Of a DNA stretch of 36,544 nucleotides, positions 1-8,484 are shown piece by piece; the first letter of the stretch is position 1; each line of letters opens with the position of its first letter. The DNA is taken from assembly GCA_046160865.1 (NCBI GenBank), contig JBJXHG010000002.1, positions 1 to 36,544 on the forward strand, in the 5' to 3' direction. Below the pieces are notes generated by a model, which did no database searches, was not told the DNA's origin, and saw only the letters and a list, made by a program, of their open reading frames with translations. The position numbers and the translations under genes are program-made. The stretch comes from JBJXHG01 sp046160865. GTDB lineage: Bacteria > Planctomycetota > UBA1135 > GCA-002686595.

Positions 1-150
1 CTCGATCTCCTCCGCGCTGGCGGCGTTGCTCGGGTTCGGAAACCTGACAGGTTGCCTGCACCCTCGCGCCTTGCCAGCGACGACGATCTCGACCTTGGTG
101 AAAGCGAACCTCTGACTCAGGACACTAAAGATGCGGGCTCGGACGTGCTC
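1..150. other. Left edge, no gene called
   Basis: The stretch below the peroxidase stop has open frames but no recognisable protein. It contains a 13-base perfect inverted repeat at 41-53 (AACCTG-A-CAGGTT). This could be an operator or chance. Confidence 0.35.
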
Positions 151-1542
151 CTACTCGAACTGCGGCACGGGCAAGCCGCTCGGCACCTGCGCAGGAATCA
201 ACCGCCTCAAGTTCGCTGCCTGCGCGCGCGGATCGAGCAAAGCGTTCCGCACGAACGCGACGAGGGCCGCCACTTCCTCGTTCGTGAGCGCGATCGGACT
301 CGCGAGCAGCGGATCGATCCGCGCGAGTACCGGATCGATCGGCCCAAGCGGTCCACGCAGGTCGTCGTCGAGGCCTTGTGCCGCCGGTGAGTACGACTGC
401 GCGGACTGGAACACGTTCAAGTGGTGCCGGATCGCCGCCTCGAGATCGGTGAACGCGCCGTTGTGGAAGAACGCGGGCTGCACGCCCACGTTGCGCAGCG
501 GCGACGTGCGGAACTTGTAGCGGTCGTTCGGATCACCGGTGACCTGCTCGAGCCCGAAGTCCTCGTTCTGGCCCGGACCGTCGAACACCATGTTCGTGAT
601 CCGCGGCATCACCTGGGGCACGCCCGCGACGTGCATCTCGAAGTCGCTGAACATCTCGTTCGAATCGCCCGAGACCGCGTGGCACTGGACGCACTTCGCC
701 CGGTCGAAGAACAGCAGCGCGCCGCGCTTCTCGTTCTTGCTCATGGCGTCGAGCTCACCGCGCGCGAAGCGATCGATGGGCGCGTCGGCGAGCACGAGGT
801 TGAACTCGAACTCGGCGATCGCCTGCGCGAACATCGTGTACGTGATCGGCGCGCCGGCCGCGACCTCGGGGAACACGCTGCCGAACGCGGTGCGGTAGCC
901 GGTGACCGCGTTGATGCGGTTCATGACTTCGGCGCGGATGTCGTCGTTGTTGCCGGGAAACGCGAAGCCGGCGGCTTCGACGCGCTCGGTCGGCGGAATG
1001 AAAGCCTGCGCTACGAGCAAGTGCGGGTGTTGCGACAGGCTCTGGCTCTCCGGCGGCGGGAACTGGAAGCCGCCGCTGTTGTCGAACGGATCGTTCGCGA
1101 GCGACGCGAAGCGCGAGTTCCACATCAAGCTACGGAAAAAGGCTGTGTTCACGATGCTCGGCGTCCGGCGCTGGTTGCGCGGTCCCGCGCGGTTCGGACC
1201 GACGATGCCGTTGTTCTCGATGCCGATCGCGATCGATTGCGAGTCGCCGAAGCCGTTCGTCGGTGAGTGGCAGCTGGCGCAGTTGTTGTCGTTGTTGAGG
1301 CCCGTCACCGTGTCGAAGAACAGGAAGCGGCCGATCCGCGCGAGCTGATGATCAACGGTGCGTCCCAGGCGCGCTTCGAGCGTCTGCTCGACGCGGCCGG
1401 TGAACTCGAGTCGACGCAGGATGTGGGAGAGCTGCTTGTTGAGCAGCCCTTCCTCATCGCCCGCGCGCGCGGCCGGAGCGAGCGCGAAGCAGGCGACGAG
1501 GACCGAACAGAACCACGGACGAAAGCGTGTGCGAGCGTGCAT
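151..1542 (-). CDS. Secreted di-heme cytochrome c peroxidase (MauG/CcpA family)
   Basis: The 463-residue product begins with a Sec signal peptide (about residues 1-27, ending in an AARA-type cleavage region). It has two CxxCH c-type heme sites: CASCH at C88-H92 and CVQCH at C284-H288. Two CxxCH motifs about 195 residues apart, with flanking text such as FFHNGAFTDLEAAIRHH, are the hallmark of the bacterial di-heme cytochrome c peroxidase/MauG family. Family members reduce hydrogen peroxide or carry out long-range oxidations in the periplasm. ATG at 1542 has GAGGGG about 11 bases upstream. The gene lies behind the sulfotransferase on the same strand but is separated by 375 bases, so it may have its own promoter. 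The exact substrate (peroxide or a protein/quinone partner) cannot be read from sequence. Confidence 0.93.
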   Translation of the reverse strand: MHARTRFRPWFCSVLVACFALAPAARAGDEEGLLNKQLSHILRRLEFTGRVEQTLEARLGRTVDHQLARIGRFLFFDTVTGLNNDNNCASCHSPTNGFGDSQSIAIGIENNGIVGPNRAGPRNQRRTPSIVNTAFFRSLMWNSRFASLANDPFDNSGGFQFPPPESQSLSQHPHLLVAQAFIPPTERVEAAGFAFPGNNDDIRAEVMNRINAVTGYRTAFGSVFPEVAAGAPITYTMFAQAIAEFEFNLVLADAPIDRFARGELDAMSKNEKRGALLFFDRAKCVQCHAVSGDSNEMFSDFEMHVAGVPQVMPRITNMVFDGPGQNEDFGLEQVTGDPNDRYKFRTSPLRNVGVQPAFFHNGAFTDLEAAIRHHLNVFQSAQSYSPAAQGLDDDLRGPLGPIDPVLARIDPLLASPIALTNEEVAALVAFVRNALLDPRAQAANLRRLIPAQVPSGLPVPQFE

Positions 1543-1917
1543 GTATGGAAAGACCCCTCAGCTTCATGGGCAGCCGGACGCCGGCGTGCGCGAGCAATCG
1601 ACGTGCGCTGCGAAACTAACACGACCTTGCGATTCGTGCTGGCGTAGAGCACGTCCTGGAACCTCGCCGCGGCCCGAGGGCGAGCGAGCCGATACGGCGC
1701 AAGAAGAGCCGACGATGTGTATTGACGAAGAAATACGCAGAGGAGGTTCGACGCCGCGCCGCGGCGGCGCAGCCGCCCGAAGCCCGGCGAGGTTTTAGGA
1801 CGGGCTCTTAGCACCGAGACCGAGTGTTGGAGTGGCCCTGTCGAATGCTCGCGAGCGGTTCGTCCAAACCGCGCATTGGCTGCGACGCGCGTGGAACTTC
1901 CGAGCGCGGCTCGCGCG
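1543..1917. other. Intergenic stretch, no gene seen
   Basis: These 375 bases separate the sulfotransferase from the di-heme peroxidase, both on the minus strand. Open frames here have no recognisable protein features. A GC-rich hairpin with a 6-bp stem (1752-1757 with 1761-1766, 3-base loop) is present but lacks a following T-run on the minus strand, so I do not call it a terminator. A promoter for the peroxidase gene is expected here, but I could not identify convincing -35/-10 boxes. Confidence 0.5.
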
Positions 1918-2928
1918 TCATGCGACGTCGCGCCACACATCGGCGAGGCCCGACCGCTCGAGCACACGTGCGACCAGCGCGCGCTGCGCGACGCCTAGAT
2001 ACTTGCGCCACGCGATGGCGTACTCCGGCGGATGCGTCGTCGTCGCGCGAACTCGCTGCTCGACCGCTGCGCTCCACGGCAGCCCGATGCGCTCGAAGAG
2101 TCCGCGCGTCGTGCCGCGAACGTCCGCGAGCAGATCCTCGTATCGCACGCACGTGTAGCGTGCCGACGTAGCACCCGCGCGACGCACGGTGTCCGTGCAG
2201 TACGCCCAGTACCACAGCTCCGCTTCCTCCGCGGACATGTCGCCCGTGTGTGCGAAGTGCGGAGCCCAGAGCGGATCGAGCGCCGCGACGACTCGCAGGC
2301 GTGTGCGATTGGCGCACGTGATCGCTGCGCGATCACGCGGCATGAGGTAGCGCGCCGACCACGATGCGAGATAGCCGCCCGGGTGGCGAATCACGTGCGC
2401 GACGTGGGTGCTCGGGCGCCTCCGCAACACCCACGGTATCCAGCCGGCAGACAGGCCGAGCTTGACCACGAACGTGCTCGTCGTGAGCGCATCCGGTCGT
2501 CCGATCCAGCGCGGCAGCCTCCACTCTTCGCGCCGCAACGACGGCATCAAGCTGCCGAGCACGAAGCGGCTCGTGCGTCGTTGGACCACGGCCACGAGCC
2601 CGAGCGCGCGGCTGACTGTGTGCAGGTGTGTCTTCGGGACCGTGCTGCGCGGGTTGCGCGCGCCCATGCGCTCGCGTGCCGATGCGAGCGCGTCGTCGAA
2701 ACCAGCTTCGAGTGCGGGAACCATGCTCTCGCTCCACGCGACGGGATCCGGCAAGCGCGCGAACGGCGATTCCGCGACGGCGTTCGCGTCGTTGCGGCAG
2801 TGCGTGAACGGGCTCTGATCGAGAACGCCAAGCAGCCAGTTGGAGCCGCTGCGTCCCTGGCTGACGAGCAGAACAGCGCTCTGCGCCGGCATCGCATTCA
2901 CGCGCTCCGCGGCCTTCTCGCGGATCAT
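1918..2928 (-). CDS. PAPS-dependent sulfotransferase family protein
   Basis: The 336-residue product opens with a typical 5'-phosphosulfate-binding loop (VSQGRSGSNWLLG, residues 22-34), which fits the Stf0-like/carbohydrate sulfotransferase families that bind PAPS. A second conserved region, HVIRHPGGYLASWSARY, matches the usual RHP 3'-phosphate-binding segment. YTCVRYEDLLADVRG is the common RYEDL stretch. Such enzymes sulfate carbohydrates or small molecules in the cytoplasm. Position next to an exopolysaccharide locus suggests, but does not prove, that a glycan or glycolipid precursor is the acceptor. The start at 2928 lies 7 bases after the upstream dehydrogenase stop, so the two are probably co-transcribed. 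An internal ATG at 2892, with GGAG upstream, is an alternative start and would still keep the loop. Confidence 0.88.
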   Translation of the reverse strand: MIREKAAERVNAMPAQSAVLLVSQGRSGSNWLLGVLDQSPFTHCRNDANAVAESPFARLPDPVAWSESMVPALEAGFDDALASARERMGARNPRSTVPKTHLHTVSRALGLVAVVQRRTSRFVLGSLMPSLRREEWRLPRWIGRPDALTTSTFVVKLGLSAGWIPWVLRRRPSTHVAHVIRHPGGYLASWSARYLMPRDRAAITCANRTRLRVVAALDPLWAPHFAHTGDMSAEEAELWYWAYCTDTVRRAGATSARYTCVRYEDLLADVRGTTRGLFERIGLPWSAAVEQRVRATTTHPPEYAIAWRKYLGVAQRALVARVLERSGLADVWRDVA

Positions 2929-2935
2929 GAGGGCG

Positions 2936-4129
2936 TCAGTTCTCGATGATCCGGTAGACGTCGCCCGCTTGCAGCAGGACGTATAGCTCGCCGTTCGCGT
3001 CGCGTCCGAAGCTCGTCAAGCCGCTCCCGGGGCTGAGCGACGGCCAGTCTTTCTCATCCGTCACTCGTCCCTGCGAGTACACGAAGCTCGAGACCGCGCC
3101 CGAGCAGAAGTCGGCGTAGAAGTACGTGCCGCGCAGCTCGGGGATCGCGTCGCCGCGGTAGACGTAGCCGCCCGTGATCGAGCAACGTCCCGGAGCGTGC
3201 GAGTACGTGAATGTCGGCGCGACGAGACCTGCGCTCGAGCAACCGGTCGGAGGGTTGAAGCACAAGTCGCCCTCCATGATGTTCCAGCCGAAGTTCGCTC
3301 CGGATGCATCCGCGACCGTCGTCACGGTGACTTCCTCCGCGTCACCTTGACCGACGTCGGCGATGTACAGCTCCTCCGTCTGCGGGTCGAAGCTGAACTT
3401 CCACGGATTGCGCAAGCCGATGGAGTAGTTCTCTGGCGGAACGCCGACTTGTCCGACGTACGGATTGTCGGCCGGGATGTCGTAGCCCGTCTCCGGCGAG
3501 ACGTCGATGCGGAGCAGCGACCCGAGTCGATCTGCGGGCGACTGCGCTGTGCCGAGCGGATCCCCGCTGATGGCTCCGTTGCCGTCACCGAGTCCGATCC
3601 ACAGATGATCGTCGGGTCCGAACGTGATCGTGCCGCCGTTGTGAAACTCGTCGGGCTGTACCTCGGTGAAGAGGATCTCCGCGCTGCCCGGATCCGCTCG
3701 ATTCGAATCGGCGTCCGACACCGAGTAGCGCGCGATCGTGCTGCTGCCGTCGGATTGGACGTAGCTCACGTAGAAACGTCCACTCGTCGCGTAGTCCGGC
3801 GGGAAGGCGAGGCCGAGCAAGCCCTGCTCGTCGCCGGGCGCGATGAGGCTCGAGATGTCGAGGAACGGCGTCGGCAGCACTTGATCGTTCTCGATGATCG
3901 CGATCGTGCCGCCCTTCTCGCACACGAAGAGCCGCGCATCGCCCGGCGGTGACGTCAAGTGCACGGGAAACGTGAGCGCGCCGGTGACCGGCTCGAGCGC
4001 GAGCGACACGTTGCCGCTGCTTCCTCCTCCACCGGAGGAGCCACCGTCGCTGTCACTGCTGCACGATCCGAAGAGAGCAGCGAACGAAACGAGCGCGAAC
4101 GCAGGAATCAAGGCGTGACGGAGGTGCAC
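2936..4129 (-). CDS. Lipoprotein PQQ-dependent glucose/sorbosone dehydrogenase-like protein
   Basis: From the GTG at 4129 the product is 397 residues. I chose this start because it gives a clean lipoprotein signal (hydrophobic stretch ending LFGSC, Cys23) and has GAGGA upstream. The frame stays open to 4417, but that extension is Arg-rich and lacks protein character. After a Ser/Gly-rich linker comes a six-bladed beta-propeller of the glucose/sorbosone dehydrogenase type. Diagnostic segments are DEQGLLGLAFPPDY, FHNGGTITFGPDDHLWIGLG and GLRNPWKFSFDP followed by ELYIADVGQG. Relatives oxidise aldose sugars with PQQ in the periplasm, but many related propellers have unknown activity. The lipobox suggests anchoring in the outer or inner membrane. 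It is directly upstream of the sulfotransferase (6-7 base gap). A carbohydrate substrate is likely; which one is unknown. Confidence 0.88.
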   Translation of the reverse strand: MHLRHALIPAFALVSFAALFGSCSSDSDGGSSGGGGSSGNVSLALEPVTGALTFPVHLTSPPGDARLFVCEKGGTIAIIENDQVLPTPFLDISSLIAPGDEQGLLGLAFPPDYATSGRFYVSYVQSDGSSTIARYSVSDADSNRADPGSAEILFTEVQPDEFHNGGTITFGPDDHLWIGLGDGNGAISGDPLGTAQSPADRLGSLLRIDVSPETGYDIPADNPYVGQVGVPPENYSIGLRNPWKFSFDPQTEELYIADVGQGDAEEVTVTTVADASGANFGWNIMEGDLCFNPPTGCSSAGLVAPTFTYSHAPGRCSITGGYVYRGDAIPELRGTYFYADFCSGAVSSFVYSQGRVTDEKDWPSLSPGSGLTSFGRDANGELYVLLQAGDVYRIIEN

Positions 4130-4250
4130 GGCGACTGTCCTCGTGAGAGCGGCGGGATGTGGTGCGTGACTGGGGACAAGGCGACCAAAGCGATGACGCG
4201 CTCTTCGCTCGATCGAACGAAGCGCGATCCGTGTACGCCGACCGTGCGCG

Positions 4251-4559
4251 TCAGAGCAGGACGACCAGCAGGACAACGATGAGCACGACGGCGACGATGC
4301 CGATCCCATCGCCATCGCCTGCGCGCAGAGCCGCGAGATCGGGCTTGCACTCTTGTGCGCGCCGCAAGCTCGCCTTCTCGCCGGAATGCAGAGGCGGAAC
4401 GTCGACACGCCCAGCACGCAGCGTCCGCAGCGACGGCGACTCGCGGCCGCGCAACGCCGCGGCCTCGCTCGAAGCGAGCGGTGCCGTGCGACCGGCGAGT
4501 GCCGGCGCGCCAGTCGCGAGCGCCAACGTGATCAGGAAAGCAGATGTACGACGGGTCAT
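4251..4559 (-). CDS. Small secreted or tail-anchored protein of unknown function
   Basis: I do not recognise this 102-residue protein. It starts with a signal-peptide-like segment (about residues 1-22, ending APALAG), followed by a polar, Arg/Ser-rich middle. It ends in an uninterrupted hydrophobic run (IGIVAVVLIVVLLVVLL) that reaches the last residue. ATG at 4559 has TGGAGA about 9 bases upstream, which supports translation. The design of an N-terminal export signal plus an extreme C-terminal membrane segment suggests a small membrane-bound periplasmic protein. Alternatively the C-terminal tail could be a sorting signal. It lies between the sugar transferase and the dehydrogenase on the same strand, so it probably belongs to the same transcript. 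Confidence 0.6.
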   Translation of the reverse strand: MTRRTSAFLITLALATGAPALAGRTAPLASSEAAALRGRESPSLRTLRAGRVDVPPLHSGEKASLRRAQECKPDLAALRAGDGDGIGIVAVVLIVVLLVVLL

Positions 4560-4626
4560 GTCTCGGTCTCCAGGGCTTCGGTGAAAGGAACTCGCTGCTT
4601 ACGGATCGCTGCGCTTGGCCGCGGCG

Positions 4627-6000
4627 TCAGTAGGCTCCACGGCCGCCGACGACTGCCGGCAGCGTGCGCGCGAGCAGGAGCACGTCGAGCCACGGGCTGC
4701 AGCGACGCACGTAACGCATGTCCATGCGCATCCATTCGGGGAACGTGACGTGGCTGCGCCCGCTGACTTGCCAGATGCACGTCAGGCCGCCGTTCACGTG
4801 CAAGCGGTCGCGTTGCCAGCGCTCGTAGCCAGCCACCTCGTCCAGCGTCGGCGAGCGCGGACCGACGAGCGAGATGTCGCCCTTCAGCACGTTCCAGATC
4901 TGCGGCAACTCGTCGACGCTGAAGCGGCGCAGGATCCGACCGACGCGCGTCATGCGCGGGTCGTTGCGGATCTTGAACACCGGACCGCATTGCTCGTTGC
5001 GTGTGAGCAGCTCGGCGCGGCGCGCTTCGGCGTCGACGTGCATCGAGCGGAACTTGTAGAAAGTGAACGGCTTCCCGCCGCGTCCGGCGCGCTGCTGCCG
5101 GAAGATCAGCGGTCCGGCGGAATCGAGCCGGATCGCGATCGCGACGAGCCCGAAGAGGGGCGCGAGTGCGATCAACGCGACCGAGGCCAGCACGACGTCG
5201 AGCGTGCGCTTCCAGCGCGGCGTCGCGATGCACAGTTGCAACCAGAGATCCTGCATCGGCAACTCGACGGCGTCCTCCGTCGCTCGCAGCGCCTGTGGGC
5301 CGCGACCGCTCGCGCGCCGCGGTTCGACGTGCGTGTCCCGCCACCGTTCCGGCGCGGCGTCGCTACGGCGCGACGACGCGCGCGAGTCTCCGAAGCCGCG
5401 GCGTCCGTGGACGCTCGCGACGAGGCGCGGATCCACGGCGCGACGACTGTCGGGCGGCGAGCCGCGATCTCGATCGTCCGCATCGTCGCCGTCCTGCACG
5501 GACGGATAGATGTAGATCGCCGACTCCACGCAGAGTCCGAGCGCGTCGACCGTGGAGTCCAGCCACTGTGCGACCGCACGCGTGCCGGCCGGCCCGGTGT
5601 CGGCGAGCAGCACGCCGATTCGATCGCCATCGAGTCGACCGACGAGGTCCGTCGCGCGCAGCCGCTGGCGTGCGCATCGGGCGAGCTGACCGAAGTCGCG
5701 CGCATCGCCGCTCGTCCTGCGCAACACGATGACCCCGAAAACGCGCGTGCCGCGGTTCGCCAGGCTGCGCTCGCGCGCAAGCAACTGGTCGAACTCGTCG
5801 CACGCGAGCACTTTCTGCAAGAGCCCGGTCGCATCTCCGACGAGCGCGCCCGTCGCACGCGGAGCCCACGTGGAGGCGACGGATTCGCACAAGTCGCGCC
5901 AGTAGCTCGCGAGCGTCGGACGCGGCGCGGGAGAGACGAGCGCGGTGGCGTCGCGGCGAAGTGAGCGCGTACGAACGCGAGAGAGACCGTTGGCAGCCAT
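4627..6000 (-). CDS. Undecaprenyl-phosphate sugar-1-phosphate transferase with N-terminal GGDEF-like domain
   Basis: The C-terminal part (about residues 260-457) is a bacterial sugar transferase of the WcaJ/WbaP type. It has one membrane-embedded helix (TLDVVLASVALIALAPLFGL), then FTFYKFRSMHVDA, RRFSVDELPQIWNVLKGDIS and LVGPRSP. Such enzymes transfer a sugar-1-phosphate to undecaprenyl phosphate and so prime repeat-unit synthesis. The usual four-helix N-terminal region is absent. Instead, residues about 60-165 look like a degenerate GGDEF fold: an alternating hydrophobic core and VGRLDGDRIGVLLADT near residue 120, where the GGDEF signature is replaced by DGDRI. A low-complexity Arg/Asp-rich linker joins the halves. 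The gene follows a GT4 gene on the same strand after 147 bases. The transferase call is strong; the GGDEF-like call rests on pattern reading only. Confidence 0.93.
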   Translation of the reverse strand: MAANGLSRVRTRSLRRDATALVSPAPRPTLASYWRDLCESVASTWAPRATGALVGDATGLLQKVLACDEFDQLLARERSLANRGTRVFGVIVLRRTSGDARDFGQLARCARQRLRATDLVGRLDGDRIGVLLADTGPAGTRAVAQWLDSTVDALGLCVESAIYIYPSVQDGDDADDRDRGSPPDSRRAVDPRLVASVHGRRGFGDSRASSRRSDAAPERWRDTHVEPRRASGRGPQALRATEDAVELPMQDLWLQLCIATPRWKRTLDVVLASVALIALAPLFGLVAIAIRLDSAGPLIFRQQRAGRGGKPFTFYKFRSMHVDAEARRAELLTRNEQCGPVFKIRNDPRMTRVGRILRRFSVDELPQIWNVLKGDISLVGPRSPTLDEVAGYERWQRDRLHVNGGLTCIWQVSGRSHVTFPEWMRMDMRYVRRCSPWLDVLLLARTLPAVVGGRGAY

Positions 6001-6147
6001 GTGTGAGGTGCGGCGAGCGCGAACCGCTCCGCAATTCGCAAGCCACTGGCTAGCTCCAAGACATCACGCCACACAGTCAATGGAAGTTCGGAGCGCTCTC
6101 AGAAGAGCTCGGTAGCCGCGGACGCCGAGCGTGCGCCGCGCACCGTT

Positions 6148-7431
6148 TCAATGCGAGAGCGCCCGGGCCGCGGGCACGCGCAATGGAGCGGCGGTCGCGC
6201 GTTGCGCATCGACGAACAGCTGTGCGAGCGCGCGGCCTTGCACGCGCGCGTCGTGTCGCGTCGACACGCATTCGGCACCGCGGCAGCCGCGACGCTCGAG
6301 CTCGTCCGCCGGCATGCTCAACGCTTCGCGCAGCGCGTCTGCGAGCGCGTGCTCCGATCCCGCCGGCACGAGCCAGCCCGTCGACGCGGGCTCGACGAGC
6401 TCGCCCACGCCACCCACGTCCGTCGCGATCACCGGACGTCCCAGAGCGAGCGCCTCCATGATGACGACGGGCAGGCCTTCGGAGTGGCTCGCGAGCACCA
6501 GCGCACGCGACGCGAGGATCGTGCGACGAACCGCGGCCCCGTCCTGCCAACCCGCGAAGCGCACGTGCGCCTCGATCTGCAGCGCCCGCACGAGCGCTTC
6601 GAGCTCGGCGCGTTGGGGTCCGTCGCCGACGAGCACGAGCTCGAAGTCGAGCGGCTCGCGCGCGAGCCGCGCGGCCGCGCGCAGCAGCACGGGCAAGCCC
6701 TTCTCGGGACTGAGGCGCGCGACGCACACCAAGCGACGGTCCGCCGGGATCGCGTGCCGTGCCGCGTCGAGGAACGATCGATCGAGTCCGCAACGGACGA
6801 CGTGCAGCTTGTGCAACTCGTGCACGAGCGTGTGCTCCGCGAGCCGGCGCCGTCCGTCGTTGCTGACGGCCACGACGAATGCCGCGTGCTCGATCTTGCA
6901 CCCGAGCGACGCGCCCGCGCCGGCGATGGCGCCCGAGCGCTCGGTCGCCGCGAGGCCGAAGTCGGCGGTTCCGTGAGCCGTGAAGCTGTACGGCGGTCCG
7001 CCGAGAGCGCGGCACAGGAGCGCGACGTCGACGGGATTGGTCGCGAAGTGCGCGTGGACGTGGTCGATGTGCTCGCGCGCGGCGATGCGCGCGAGCGTGC
7101 AGGCTTCCGCGAAGTACGCGAGATGCCGTACGACTCCGCGCGACGACCGACGGCTCATGCGCAGCGCGATCGACAGCGCACGCAGTGCCCGCAGCGGGCG
7201 CGTCGCGAGCACGCACGCGGCATCGATCGCGAGGCGCGGCAAACCCCCGTCGAGGAGCACGCGCGTGCGCGCGCGCTCGCGCAGATCGTGCTCATCGACG
7301 AGCGGCTCGGTGCTGGTCCGTATGGAGAACCGTTCGACCGCGTGGCCGCAGCGTTCGACTTCCTCGATCTCGCGCCGGATGAACGTATGGCTCGTCTTCG
7401 GGTACTGATTCGTCAGGTAGGCGATCTTCAC
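6148..7431 (-). CDS. GT4-family glycosyltransferase
   Basis: The 427-residue product is a two-domain GT-B glycosyltransferase. The N-terminal half starts with IAYLTNQYPKTSHTFIRREI, typical of GT4 enzymes of exopolysaccharide clusters. The C-terminal half has RLVCVARLSPEKGLPVLL and the EX7E-type nucleotide-sugar region SEGLPVVIMEALALGRPVIA. It should transfer a sugar from a nucleotide donor to the growing lipid-linked oligosaccharide on the cytoplasmic face. The start is GTG at 7431, 15 bases after the stop of the deacetylase gene. The sugar and linkage cannot be read from sequence. The last roughly 25 residues are Ala/Arg-rich and poorly conserved in appearance. Confidence 0.93.
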   Translation of the reverse strand: MKIAYLTNQYPKTSHTFIRREIEEVERCGHAVERFSIRTSTEPLVDEHDLRERARTRVLLDGGLPRLAIDAACVLATRPLRALRALSIALRMSRRSSRGVVRHLAYFAEACTLARIAAREHIDHVHAHFATNPVDVALLCRALGGPPYSFTAHGTADFGLAATERSGAIAGAGASLGCKIEHAAFVVAVSNDGRRRLAEHTLVHELHKLHVVRCGLDRSFLDAARHAIPADRRLVCVARLSPEKGLPVLLRAAARLAREPLDFELVLVGDGPQRAELEALVRALQIEAHVRFAGWQDGAAVRRTILASRALVLASHSEGLPVVIMEALALGRPVIATDVGGVGELVEPASTGWLVPAGSEHALADALREALSMPADELERRGCRGAECVSTRHDARVQGRALAQLFVDAQRATAAPLRVPAARALSH

Positions 7432-7446
7432 GAGGTACGCGTCCGT

Positions 7447-8484
7447 TCAGCCCCGGCGCCAACGGTACAAGCCGCACAGCTCGCGACGGAACGCGACCGG
7501 ATCGAAGCGGCGCGCCGCGTCGCTGACGCGCTCGCCGACGATGTCGACGCGCCGGATGCGGAATGCGTCGTCGCCCTCGTGGTGCAGCCCGTCGCGCGTC
7601 GTGCACGCGTACACGTGGCCCGCAGCAGCGACCGCCGCCACGACGCGCGCATCGTGATCGCCGTTGGGATAGCAGAAGCCGGGCACGGACGTGCCGAGCC
7701 ATCCGCTCAGCGTGCGGCGTGCGGCGAGGGTCTCGCGTTCGAGCTCTCCGTCGTCGAGCGTGGTCAAGATCGGGTGCGTCACGGAGTGCGAGCCGATCTC
7801 GTGGCCGCGCCGGTGCATGTCGACGAGCCCGTCGACGCTCATCGCGCGATAGCCCGTCGAGTCCGGAACTCCGGCGCGCACGCTCGCGAGCGCCGCGAGG
7901 AACGCGTCGCGTCGCGCCGGCGTCATCGTCTTCATGTGCGCGATCCACGCGCCGACGGCGCTGTCGGAGAGCGATTCGGTGCGCGGCACGGGCGCGTCGC
8001 TGCCGCAGACGTCGAAGAGGATCGCCCGGCGTGTAGCGTGGGGGATCCCGACGAGCAGCAGCGCGGCTTCGTCGAACCAGAGCAGACGTTCGCTGCCGAC
8101 GAAACGCGTCGTCACGAAGAAGGTGGCGCGGAGTCCGCTCGCTTCCAGCACTTCCGACACCGTGTCGCACGCGTCGGCGTAACCGTCGTCGAACGTCAGC
8201 GCGAAGCGCGGCCTGCGCGTCGTGTGCGGGCGAGCGAGTGCTTGCGCGAGCGGCAGCACCTCGCCTTGCTCGGCGAGCCAGCGCACCTGATCGCGGAAGA
8301 GCCCGAGCGGCATCGCGAGCGACGGGAAGGGATACCCCGCGCAGCACTCGTCGGGCAGCACGCGGTGGTACGTGAGCACCGTGAGCGCGTCCGTCAGTGT
8401 GCGCTCGCGTCGCGCGAGCCAGCCGACGGCGCTCGCGGCGCGGTCCGCGGCCGAGCGCACGCGACGTTTCATCGACGTGGTCAC
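7447..8484 (-). CDS. Polysaccharide deacetylase family protein
   Basis: This is a NodB-homology/carbohydrate esterase 4 domain: TVLTYHRVLP, then RFALTFDDGYADACDT with the catalytic/metal Asp pair, HEIGSHSVTHPILTT with the metal-binding SHxxxH, and GFCYPNGDHD. The family removes N- or O-acetyl groups from glycans using a divalent metal. No clear signal peptide is visible. I place the start at GTG 8484, which overlaps the stop of the upstream GT2 gene in a GTGA arrangement. ATG at 8472 is an alternative four codons later. The frame is open far upstream, but that part overlaps the GT2 gene and is Arg-rich shadow sequence. It probably tailors the oligosaccharide, or acts on a sugar substrate in the cytoplasm. 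Confidence 0.92.
   Translation of the reverse strand: MTTSMKRRVRSAADRAASAVGWLARRERTLTDALTVLTYHRVLPDECCAGYPFPSLAMPLGLFRDQVRWLAEQGEVLPLAQALARPHTTRRPRFALTFDDGYADACDTVSEVLEASGLRATFFVTTRFVGSERLLWFDEAALLLVGIPHATRRAILFDVCGSDAPVPRTESLSDSAVGAWIAHMKTMTPARRDAFLAALASVRAGVPDSTGYRAMSVDGLVDMHRRGHEIGSHSVTHPILTTLDDGELERETLAARRTLSGWLGTSVPGFCYPNGDHDARVVAAVAAAGHVYACTTRDGLHHEGDDAFRIRRVDIVGERVSDAARRFDPVAFRRELCGLYRWRRG

Noticed and set aside
41..53. 13-base inverted repeat AACCTG-A-CAGGTT at the left edge
   Set aside because: It is possibly an operator, but the neighbouring gene lies outside the window, so no context supports it.
1752..1766. GC-rich hairpin between sulfotransferase and peroxidase genes
   Set aside because: There is no T-run after the stem, and such stems are common by chance in this base composition.
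4130..4417. In-frame N-terminal extension of the sugar dehydrogenase
   Set aside because: It would bury the lipoprotein signal and is Arg/Ser-rich; it also overlaps the small membrane-tail gene.
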